Shown here: piece by piece, positions 7,435-12,528 of the stretch
Layout: each line of letters begins with the position of its first letter
Position numbering within the stretch: the stretch's first letter is position 1
Source: JAYZBC01 sp036339375
GTDB taxonomy: Bacteria; Pseudomonadota; Alphaproteobacteria; MPNO01; UBA2964
Assembly (NCBI GenBank): GCA_036339375.1
Contig: JAYZBC010000074.1
Coordinates: forward strand, 1 to 12,528
Direction: 5' to 3'
Length of the DNA stretch: 12,528 nucleotides
Made by a program: the position numbers and the translations under genes
The notes under the pieces: generated by a model
What the model saw: the letters and a program-made list of their open reading frames with translations, nothing else
Databases searched by the model: none
What the model was told of the DNA's origin: nothing

Positions 7435-7456
7435 AGAAAGCTTTCTGACGTATAGT
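7435..7456 (+). promoter_or_regulatory. 12-bp perfect palindrome and -10-like box upstream of the SDR gene
   Basis: AGAAAGCTTTCT at 7435-7446 is a perfect 12-bp palindrome in the spacer between the divergent PhyH and SDR genes. A TATAGT box follows at 7451-7456, about 31 bp ahead of the SDR start. No good -35 box is visible, which would fit an activator-dependent promoter with the palindrome as its binding site. The regulator is not in this window, as far as I can tell. Confidence 0.4.
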
Positions 7457-7487
7457 TTTTTAAAAATTTTCCACGAAGGAGGCGATT

Positions 7488-8453
7488 ATGGCTGTTTTGG
7501 TGACTGGTGCCGGTCTAATAGCCGCCCATGCGGCGAAGGCTTTAGCAGAAAGACGGGAAAAGATCGTTTTTTATGATGTAGCGCCCAATTCTGCCTATAT
7601 CGATCTCGTCATGGAGGGTGGCGATTATCAAATTGAACGCGGTGACATCCTCGATCTGGCCAGTCTGATGGGTATAATCAGCAAATATGATATCGAGGGT
7701 ATCGTCCACACCGCAGCGTATTTACCAGAACGTGCTCGGGAGAACCCTTCACTATGCACCCGTGTAAATGTGGAAGGTGCAGTCAATGTGTTTGAGGCGC
7801 ACCGTTTGGCAAAACTACGGCGGACGGTTTTTATCAGCACCATTGGGGTTTATGATTCAACTATACGTGACGGTAAAAAATGGGAAGAAAACCACAGTTG
7901 GGGTCCCAACTCTTACTATGGCTCCACTAAACTCGCCGCTGAAATGATGGGGATGCAATATGCCAAGGATTATGGTGTCGATTTGGTAGCCGTAAGGTTC
8001 AGCTCTGTCTATGGCATCAGCCAATATTACAGTTCCAGGGCATCCGCTTTCATGCGGGATTCCGTGGAGCCGGCGGTGTTAGCTGGCAAGGTGGTAATTC
8101 GCAGGCAATTTACGGATATCAATCAATATCTCTATGCGCCTGATGCAGGAGAGTCGGTCGCACTGGCATATAAATTAGGGCGCAATCCACTCCATAGAGT
8201 TTTCAATATTAGCGACGGCAAGCTTCGTGATGTAAAGGAAATTATCCGCATAGCGGAGAAGGCTATTCCAGGTGCGTCCATCACTGTTACAAAAAACGCT
8301 TGGGCAAAATCTTTGGGTACTGTTTTTTCACCTGAACCCTTTAGCCTTCGGACCGCCCGTAAATATCTTGGTTTTAAACCGGCATGGCCGATGGAAAAAG
8401 CTATTCCACATTACGCGGCAAAAGTTCGCGAACGAGCTGCCCAATCGTTATAA
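7488..8453 (+). CDS. Extended SDR: NAD-dependent epimerase/dehydratase-family oxidoreductase
   Basis: The 321-aa protein is an extended short-chain dehydrogenase of the sugar-nucleotide epimerase type. The dinucleotide fold starts at residue 2 with VTGAGLIA (5-12); the third glycine of the usual TGxxGxxG is alanine here. An acidic D30 ending strand 2 (VFYD) points to NAD rather than NADP. The active site has S117/T118 (ISTIGVY) and the catalytic pair Y144-x3-K148 in YYGSTK, and the substrate-side signature RFSSVYG follows. Length is normal for the family. A strong AAGGAGG at 7476-7482 precedes ATG 7488. Family members oxidise or epimerise sugars, uronates or other hydroxy acids. Divergence from a PhyH hydroxylase suggests a shared substrate pathway, but the substrate cannot be read from the sequence. 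Confidence 0.9.
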   Translation: MAVLVTGAGLIAAHAAKALAERREKIVFYDVAPNSAYIDLVMEGGDYQIERGDILDLASLMGIISKYDIEGIVHTAAYLPERARENPSLCTRVNVEGAVNVFEAHRLAKLRRTVFISTIGVYDSTIRDGKKWEENHSWGPNSYYGSTKLAAEMMGMQYAKDYGVDLVAVRFSSVYGISQYYSSRASAFMRDSVEPAVLAGKVVIRRQFTDINQYLYAPDAGESVALAYKLGRNPLHRVFNISDGKLRDVKEIIRIAEKAIPGASITVTKNAWAKSLGTVFSPEPFSLRTARKYLGFKPAWPMEKAIPHYAAKVRERAAQSL

Positions 8454-8535
8454 GGATATAGCAAAGCACAATCTGGATACGGATTAGGCCCAAAGAAAAA
8501 ATTTTAATTGTTTGTGGCTTGACGATTTATTTTTA

Positions 8536-8563
8536 TTGGAAGTTTCGAAAATAGCCTTATACT
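8536..8563 (+). promoter_or_regulatory. Sigma-70-like promoter of the Cys-rich small protein
   Basis: TTGGAA (8536-8541) and TATACT (8558-8563) lie 16 bp apart, matching consensus at four and five of six positions. The start would fall near 8570, about 27 nt before the ATG at 8597. This suggests the small gene has its own transcript rather than relying on the SDR gene. Confidence 0.45.
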
Positions 8564-8596
8564 TTTCTAATCTTGAATTTTTTTAAGGAGAATTCG

Positions 8597-8788
8597 ATGG
8601 CGACTTACGAATGCAGTCAGTGTGGTATGGCGGTTAACGCAACATGCGGCATATGTGATGCCCCCCTTGTAAATGACAAACTTTCGAAAGATGACGGCAC
8701 GGAAGTCCAAATTTCAAAGTGTCCGAACGAACACGGTAAAATAAAATCGCCAATGTGCTGTGGTCAAGATATGACCTGCAGTACCTAG
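8597..8788 (+). CDS. Small Cys-rich zinc-ribbon-like protein
   Basis: The 63-aa protein has an AAGGAG site (8585-8590) at ideal distance from ATG 8597, and its own promoter. It opens with two CxxC knuckles, ECSQC (C6, C9) and TCGIC (C17, C20). A short linker LSKDDGTEVQISKCP leads to C42, H46, then PMCCGQDM with C54/C55, and C61. Nine cysteines in 63 residues argue for one or two structural Zn or Fe sites. I believe this belongs to a family of small uncharacterised zinc-ribbon proteins with a conserved K(C)PN-GKIKSP-CCGQDM tail, but I cannot name its function. An in-frame extension back to 8573 lacks a ribosome site and is not used. A rubredoxin-like redox or protein-binding role is possible. 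Confidence 0.8.
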   Translation: MATYECSQCGMAVNATCGICDAPLVNDKLSKDDGTEVQISKCPNEHGKIKSPMCCGQDMTCST

Positions 8789-8875
8789 CTGCACTTTAAT
8801 GTGTTAGTTAATCAGTACAACACAACAACTCCGAGACAAGGGTTGCAATCAATTTGTAAGCATGGTTTTGGTTGA

Positions 8876-8946
8876 GGTTAATGCTTAAAACAGTTAACCG
8901 GAAGGAAGCTACTGCCAGTCAAAAATGAAATTTTAGCTTCGGTTAA
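8876..8946 (+). promoter_or_regulatory. Leader with competing inverted repeats before the MBL-fold hydrolase
   Basis: Three related hexamers alternate in orientation: GGTTAA (8876-8881), TTAACC (8894-8899) and GGTTAA (8941-8946). The middle copy can pair with the first as a 6-bp hairpin. It can also pair with the third as part of a longer stem, TTAACCG + AAGCT (8894-8900, 8906-8910) with AGCTT + CGGTTAA (8935-8946), which is 12 bp with a 5-nt bulge. The two folds exclude each other, as in attenuators. No known riboswitch consensus is recognised. Confidence 0.35.
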
Positions 8947-9003
8947 GGTTGATAAAAAAAGTTACATTTAACGACGGTGCTTCGATATTTTTTGTAAAAT
9001 TTT

Positions 9004-9921
9004 ATGTCAAACCAAGAAAAACCAACTCCCAATATTTGGAACCACAAGGATGCCAGCTGTGTCATCGGTGACATTTCTATAGACCGTGTGGTTGATTTAG
9101 AGCGGCAGACCTATCCATATGCTAAGTTATTGCCAACTGCAAACGAAGATGAACTTCGCCGACTTTCTCTGGAAATGGGTCCCCGCATTATTGAGCCTGA
9201 AACGTTGACAGTTTCTCTTAGCTTTCATTCATATTTAATACGGACAGCTAGTTATACTATTTTGGTTGATACCTGTTGTGGAAATGATAAGGAACGGCCG
9301 CAGCGAGCAGATTGGCACCGTCGGGACGGACCTTTTATTAATAATCTTAAGGCGAGAAACGTTAATCCAGAGGATGTTGACTTTGTTATGTGTACCCATT
9401 TGCATGCAGATCACGTCGGTTGGAACACAAAGCTGGTGGACGGAGAATGGGTACCGACTTTTTCTAATGCCCAATATCTTTTTGCGGAAAAAGAATATAA
9501 TCACTGGGTTCAGGAACAAAACACAAGTGATGAGCCCATCTTACATGGTTCACATGCCGATAGTGTTCTCCCAATAATAAAATCCGGACAAGCTAAATTG
9601 GTTTCCGAGGATTACGAAATTGAAACCGGTGTTTATTTTCAACCTGCTTTTGGTCATACACCTGGTACAATAGTTCTCTATGTAGAAAATGGCTCTTCGC
9701 AAGCGGTTATGTGCGGGGATGTTATGCATCACCCGGCACAGGTGGTACACCCAGAATGGTCTTCCGGTTTTTGTGCTGATCCCATTCAATCGGCAAAGTC
9801 GCGCTTACAACTTTTGGAGCGTTTGGCAGGTACAAAAGCATTATTGCTTCCGGCACATTTTATAGCGCCCTTTTATGGACCGGTTGAACGGGATGGTCGG
9901 GGTTTTAAGACCATCATATAG
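9004..9921 (+). CDS. MBL-fold metallo-hydrolase
   Basis: The 305-aa protein is a metallo-beta-lactamase-fold hydrolase. The di-metal site is complete: THLHADHVGW gives H132, H134, D136 and H137; GHTPGT gives H218; CGDVMHHP gives the bridging D239; and LLPAHF gives H285. The preceding VDTCCGND (88-95) is the usual strand leading into the site. There is no signal peptide, so it is probably cytosolic. The HxHxDH plus GHTPG pattern fits the group that includes lactonases, and lactone or ester hydrolysis is the best guess. No clear ribosome site precedes ATG 9004, and the upstream leader contains competing inverted repeats. No functional partner is evident beside it. Confidence 0.88.
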   Translation: MSNQEKPTPNIWNHKDASCVIGDISIDRVVDLERQTYPYAKLLPTANEDELRRLSLEMGPRIIEPETLTVSLSFHSYLIRTASYTILVDTCCGNDKERPQRADWHRRDGPFINNLKARNVNPEDVDFVMCTHLHADHVGWNTKLVDGEWVPTFSNAQYLFAEKEYNHWVQEQNTSDEPILHGSHADSVLPIIKSGQAKLVSEDYEIETGVYFQPAFGHTPGTIVLYVENGSSQAVMCGDVMHHPAQVVHPEWSSGFCADPIQSAKSRLQLLERLAGTKALLLPAHFIAPFYGPVERDGRGFKTII

Positions 9922-10300
9922 AAAAGAATGTAAATTGCTCCTTAACATTTTGGGGTAGGCTCATTTTCCCAATGACGATGGGTTTGTAAAAGGCAACAAC
10001 AGGTTTTCTTCAGACGGTTTTGTTTTCAAAGTGTGAAAAAAAAACGATAGCCTTAAAAAAGCCCGAATACGACTTCACTGTTGCCATATTTATAAAGGTA
10101 AATAGTCCTGTCTGGCTTGAGGTCTTCAGACCGCCGCAAGCTCTACGGTCTGTATCTCCCGGACCTCAGACTGGCTGCAGTGGTTGTTCCTGGATCCAAG
10201 CAATTACTGCAGCTCTCCTTTCTAAATCTCCCGTTTTATGAAAATTTTTTAAAATAAAACTGACTTTGAAAATGTTTATTCTTTGACCCTAGGTCAAGAA
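9922..10300. other. 379-bp gene-free region
   Basis: No protein gene is convincing here. A 73-codon open frame at 10020-10241 has no ribosome site and no recognisable motif, and it overlaps the hairpins. The content is a run of A's near 10039, two consecutive strong hairpins at 10118-10213 and a third hairpin at 10278-10301, listed separately. The core 10110-10200 is visibly more G+C-rich than its A+T-rich flanks, as expected for a structured RNA. Confidence 0.6.
10118..10213 (+). ncRNA. Candidate structured RNA with two consecutive hairpins
   Basis: Hairpin A has an outer stem TGAGGTC (10118-10124) with GACCTCA (10162-10168) and an inner stem CAGACCG (10127-10133) with CGGTCTG (10146-10152), closed by a 12-nt loop. 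Hairpin B begins 5 nt later. Bases 10174-10188 pair without a gap to 10199-10213, giving 15 consecutive pairs and a 10-nt loop. Three of those pairs are G-U on the plus-strand RNA and would be C-A mismatches on the other strand, which points to plus-strand transcription. A pyrimidine-rich stretch follows (10214-10223), but no clean T-run. No upstream promoter is convincing. I cannot match it to a known RNA family; a REP-like DNA element is the alternative. Confidence 0.45.
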
Positions 10301-10301
10301 T
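10278..10301 (-). terminator. Hairpin at the stop codon of the membrane-protein gene
   Basis: ATTC-T-TTGACC (10278-10288) pairs with GGTCAAGAAT (10292-10301) around a 3-nt loop: ten pairs with a single bulged T. It begins at the stop codon of the minus-strand operon. Downstream on that strand the sequence is A/T-rich (AAACATTTTC) without a strong U-run, so termination may be imperfect. A binding site for a dimeric regulator is another reading. Confidence 0.4.
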
Positions 10302-10669
10302 TAATGTGACTTGAGGTCATTTGATATGTCCTCGTGGTCACCAACAACAATATGGTGTTTGCTTTTAACAACATAACGTTCAAAGATTGGAACGAACAGT
10401 AGGGGTAATAAACCACCAACAACGATACCAACGATCATGCTCCTTACATGTGGATCTAAATAACTTGCTACCAAATCAGCTATGATGTGGGACAATGCAG
10501 CTCCGAAAATTCCGGCTATGTAGCCGTTTGAAGCAAGCTTTAGAAGTCGGTTGATACTCCAACCTGAATAATAACCTAACAACATTATGGAAACATGAAC
10601 AAAACCGAAAACAAAACCCCGAAGATTTGAATCTGCTCCAAACAAAGAATGTTCTAAGATATGTTCCAT
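10301..10669 (-). CDS. Small three-TM membrane protein with His/Asp-rich tail, second gene of the zur-like operon
   Basis: I do not recognise this 122-aa protein. It shows three hydrophobic segments, about 18-36, 48-70 and 77-96, with Gly-rich faces such as GYIAGIFGAA and IVGIVVGG. Possible metal-binding residues occur in or near the spans (H25, H61, D65, H74). The hydrophilic tail from 101 on is rich in His and acidic residues (KSKHHIVVGDHEDISNDLKSH region; H105, H106, D111, H112, E113). The start ATG 10669 lies 5 bp after the stop of the Zur-like regulator with no clear ribosome site, so translation is probably coupled. Co-expression with a Fur-family regulator and the His-rich tail suggest a role in metal transport, sensing or storage, but this is inference. 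Composition is A+T-rich like its partner. Confidence 0.75.
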   Translation of the reverse strand: MEHILEHSLFGADSNLRGFVFGFVHVSIMLLGYYSGWSINRLLKLASNGYIAGIFGAALSHIIADLVASYLDPHVRSMIVGIVVGGLLPLLFVPIFERYVVKSKHHIVVGDHEDISNDLKSH

Positions 10670-10674
10670 AATGT

Positions 10675-11106
10675 TTATGTACAGGCTTCACAAATTACAG
10701 GGATCTCTAGGTGGCTATTCGAAACTAATGTCAAACCCAAAGACTCTGGGCCTTTTTTTAAATTTAAACCCATTTGTTCGTTACAGCTCTCAAAGACAGT
10801 TTCACATCTTTGGCAACTATTGATGATATGCGTATGTTTTTCATCAGGAGACCTGCAGCAAATAAATTTATTCGTGGCAGACAATTTATGAACTACTCCT
10901 AAATGACACCAGAAATCTAAAACCCGGTAAATTGTTGCAATATTCAATGACAAATTATTTTTCTTCAAAAGTTTTCGAATGGCATAAGCCGATATTGGTT
11001 TCTTCTGTTGTTGCAGTGTCTCCAAAAGCAAGAGCCTAGCTGGCGTCAACAAGTTTTTATTTGTGATACACTTGGTAATTGCCAGATATTTTATATCGAT
11101 GCTCAT
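10675..11106 (-). CDS. Fur-family metalloregulator, Zur-like
   Basis: The 143-aa protein has the Fur-family layout: a winged helix with LTPARLLLLETL (20-31) and the recognition helix NIATIYRVLDF (55-65), then a dimerisation domain. VVHKLSATNKFICC (71-84) resembles the VHKxxSTNxxxxC signature of E. coli Zur more than Fur or PerR. Candidate regulatory Zn ligands are H73, C83/C84, H91/H93 and E102/E106. The structural Zn site is C98-x2-C101 (CQRC) with C139-x2-C142 (CEAC). I use ATG 11106; an upstream TTG at 11115 would add three residues. The promoter overlaps a perfect palindrome, so autoregulation is likely. It is followed at once by a small membrane protein gene. Zn sensing is a strong inference; other metals are possible. 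Confidence 0.88.
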   Translation of the reverse strand: MSIDIKYLAITKCITNKNLLTPARLLLLETLQQQKKPISAYAIRKLLKKNNLSLNIATIYRVLDFWCHLGVVHKLSATNKFICCRSPDEKHTHIINSCQRCETVFESCNEQMGLNLKKGPESLGLTLVSNSHLEIPVICEACT

Positions 11107-11121
11107 ATAGTCCAACCCTAT

Positions 11122-11136
11122 TGCAATATTATTGCA
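11122..11136 (-). promoter_or_regulatory. Perfect 7-1-7 palindrome, probable Zur/Fur-type operator
   Basis: TGCAATA-T-TATTGCA is a perfect 15-bp inverted repeat with the 7-1-7 geometry of Fur-family boxes. It lies 15 bp before the regulator's ATG and covers the expected transcription start. Its left-half sequence differs from the enterobacterial Zur (GTTATA) and Fur (GATAAT) half-sites, so the exact specificity is open. No second copy is seen in the window. Confidence 0.6.
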
Positions 11137-11164
11137 TTATATAGATATATCGCAAACAATTTAA
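11136..11164 (-). promoter_or_regulatory. Promoter of the zur-like operon
   Basis: On the minus strand a perfect TATAAT (11136-11141) is preceded at 17 bp by TTAAAT (11159-11164), a weak -35. The -10 box shares its last base with the 7-1-7 palindrome, so a bound regulator would block RNA polymerase. Confidence 0.5.
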
Positions 11165-11191
11165 TTTTGCAAGTAAAAACTCTTAAAAATG

Positions 11192-11221
11192 TTGGCTCAA
11201 AAAGGCTAGGGTTCCTATTAC
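11192..11221 (+). promoter_or_regulatory. Weak promoter candidate for the amidohydrolase gene
   Basis: TTGGCT (11192-11197) and TATTAC (11216-11221) lie 18 bp apart and match consensus at four of six positions each. The leader to ATG 11280 would be about 50 nt. The -35 region shares the nonamer TTGGCTCAA with the promoter at 1972, which may be chance. Confidence 0.25.
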
Positions 11222-11279
11222 TATGGGGATGGAATAAAATTAAATCCATACCTATTAAGAAAATTTTTTGAACTTCCAA

Positions 11280-12528
11280 ATGTATGATCAGATAATTAAG
11301 AATGCCAATATCATTGACGGTCTGGGTAACCCACCATTCTTCGGTGATGTAGCAATTTTGAAAAATCGGATAGCTGAGATTGGAACGGTTGCGGAACCTG
11401 CGCACAAGATCGTGGATGCAGCAGGATTAACATTAACGCCTGGCATAATAGACCTACACACACATTATGATGCCCAGCTTACTTGGGATCCAAGTGCTTC
11501 ACCTTCTTCGTCTCTCGGTGTTACTACTGTGGTCATTGGCAATTGTGGGTTCGGAATAGCGCCGTGTTCTCCGGAGATGCGTGAACTGGTTATAGCAAAT
11601 TTGTCCGTGGTTGAGGGAATGAACTTAGCCGCACTGCGCGACGGCGTGCAATGGGGTTTTGAAAGCTTTGCTGAATATCTCTCTTTTTTGGGGCAGAAAA
11701 AATTGGTTTCGAATGTAGCTGCATTTGTTGGACACTCTCCCGTGCGTACAGCAGTGATGGGGTCACAAGCGTCAGAGCGCGTTGCAACCAACGAAGAGAT
11801 TTCTAAGATGAAAGCGATAGTAGCTGAGGCTTTGGCTGCCGGTGCTATTGGATTTGCATCTTCTGTAGGTGCTAACCACATTGGTCATGGTGGCGTCCCA
11901 ATGCCTTCGAGGTTGGCGAGTTCAAATGAGTTTTTTTCCTTGGTCGGGGTATTGGGGGAGGCACGGCGAGGTGTTTTTCACATCGGTGCTGGAGAAGGCG
12001 AACGTCTAGGTACGGGCGAACTCGAAAGTTTTGCATTAGCAACCGGGCGGCCGGTAATTTTTAGCCCGGTATTCTACAATCCTGTTTTTCCTGAACGAGC
12101 AAGGGAAAGGCTTGCAGCGTGTGGGCCGGCTCATGAGCGAGGCGCAGAATTATTTGGGCAAGTATCGTGCCAGCCTTTAAGCCACGATTTTACTCTTGAA
12201 AATGCTTACCTAATGTACAGTCTCGAGGTGTGGTCGGGATTGAAGACAGCCAACCGGAAGACGCTCATTGAAACATTTGGTGATCCTATGTTTCGAGATC
12301 AATTTCGTGCTGGGTTTGAAAAACCCCAAAAAGGAAGAATTTTTTACGGGGACTGGACAAAAGTCGATGTTATATCCTGTATCCGTGAAGAAAATCAATT
12401 TTTGGAAGGCCGTACAATAGCTGAAATTGCGGAAACGCAAAGGCTTGACCCGGTTGATGTATTTTTTGATCTCGCACTGTCGGAAGATCTGGAAACCTGT
12501 TTTAACGCCAAAGTTATGAATTCCGATG
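11280..12528 (+). CDS. D-aminoacylase / N-acyl-D-amino-acid deacylase-family amidohydrolase (3' end outside window)
   Basis: The frame from ATG 11280 stays open for 416 codons to the window edge, so the C-terminus is missing; the family is usually about 480-570 aa. An N-terminal beta segment (YDQIIKNANIIDG) leads to the metal-binding motif IDLHTHYDAQ (H60, H62). Next come NCGFGIAP with the cysteine ligand C89, GHSPVRTAVMG (151-161), AAGAIGF (186-192), and RGVFHIGAG with a candidate ligand H234. Near the edge, FNAKVMNSD matches the family's late motif. This order matches D-aminoacylases, amidohydrolase-superfamily enzymes that hydrolyse N-acyl-D-amino acids; many relatives annotated this way act on other amides. 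The ribosome site is poor. It diverges from the zur-like operon across a 173-bp spacer. Family is sure, substrate is not. Confidence 0.88.
   Translation, partial: MYDQIIKNANIIDGLGNPPFFGDVAILKNRIAEIGTVAEPAHKIVDAAGLTLTPGIIDLHTHYDAQLTWDPSASPSSSLGVTTVVIGNCGFGIAPCSPEMRELVIANLSVVEGMNLAALRDGVQWGFESFAEYLSFLGQKKLVSNVAAFVGHSPVRTAVMGSQASERVATNEEISKMKAIVAEALAAGAIGFASSVGANHIGHGGVPMPSRLASSNEFFSLVGVLGEARRGVFHIGAGEGERLGTGELESFALATGRPVIFSPVFYNPVFPERARERLAACGPAHERGAELFGQVSCQPLSHDFTLENAYLMYSLEVWSGLKTANRKTLIETFGDPMFRDQFRAGFEKPQKGRIFYGDWTKVDVISCIREENQFLEGRTIAEIAETQRLDPVDVFFDLALSEDLETCFNAKVMNSD

Noticed and set aside
10108..10215. tRNA, SRP RNA or 6S RNA as identity of the hairpin region
   Set aside because: No cloverleaf or anticodon arm, no SRP GGAAG-GCAGC signature, and too short and wrongly arranged for 6S RNA.
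10020..10241. 73-codon open frame in the gene-free region
   Set aside because: No ribosome site, low-complexity start, and the coding-like G+C-rich part is accounted for by the paired stems at 10118-10213.

Overview
The window reads as bacterial chromosome: closely packed genes, Shine-Dalgarno sites, no introns. It is most likely a free-living, probably alphaproteobacterial (marine-type) lineage. That placement is a weak inference from the gene mix (TauE/SafE permeases, PhyH oxygenase, D-aminoacylase, Zur-like regulator), because no rRNA, tRNA or other phylogenetic marker is present. Base composition is uneven. In 60-base samples I counted, G+C is 42/60 inside the decarboxylase (421-480) and 16/60 inside the Zur-like regulator (10921-10980). 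This suggests a mosaic accessory region.

Layout. (1) 96-4376: a catabolic block. A benzoylformate-decarboxylase-like ThDP enzyme on the minus strand diverges from a plus-strand series: a broken Rieske oxygenase gene, a two-module VOC (extradiol-type) dioxygenase and an alpha/beta hydrolase. The intact enzymes fit ring cleavage followed by C-C or ester hydrolysis, but the oxygenase that would feed them is a pseudogene. (2) 4671-6225: two paralogous TauE/SafE permeases facing each other, 52 bp apart. (3) 6473-8453: a phytanoyl-CoA-dioxygenase-family gene (minus) diverging from an extended SDR epimerase/dehydrogenase gene (plus), with a perfect 12-bp palindrome between them. (4) 8597-9921: a tiny Cys-rich zinc-ribbon protein, then a leader with competing inverted repeats, then an MBL-fold hydrolase. 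(5) 9922-10300: a 379-bp gene-free stretch holding two strong consecutive hairpins that look like a plus-strand structured RNA, and a hairpin just past the next minus-strand stop. (6) 10301-11106: a minus-strand pair, a Zur-like Fur-family regulator followed 5 bp later by a three-TM membrane protein with a His/Asp-rich tail, preceded by a promoter overlapping a perfect 7-1-7 palindrome. (7) 11280 to the window end: a D-aminoacylase-family amidohydrolase, cut by the window edge.

How the genes may work together. Block 1 looks like a decaying or re-purposed aromatic-acid route. Permeases of the TauE/SafE type commonly export sulfite, sulfonates or small organic anions, so the block plus permeases could handle an aromatic or sulfonated acid; this is inference only. 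The regulator/membrane-protein pair looks like a self-contained, autoregulated metal-response module. I see no CRISPR array, transposase, integrase or tRNA. The most novel-looking items are the double-hairpin RNA at 10118-10213 and the Zur-like regulator with its unidentified small membrane partner.
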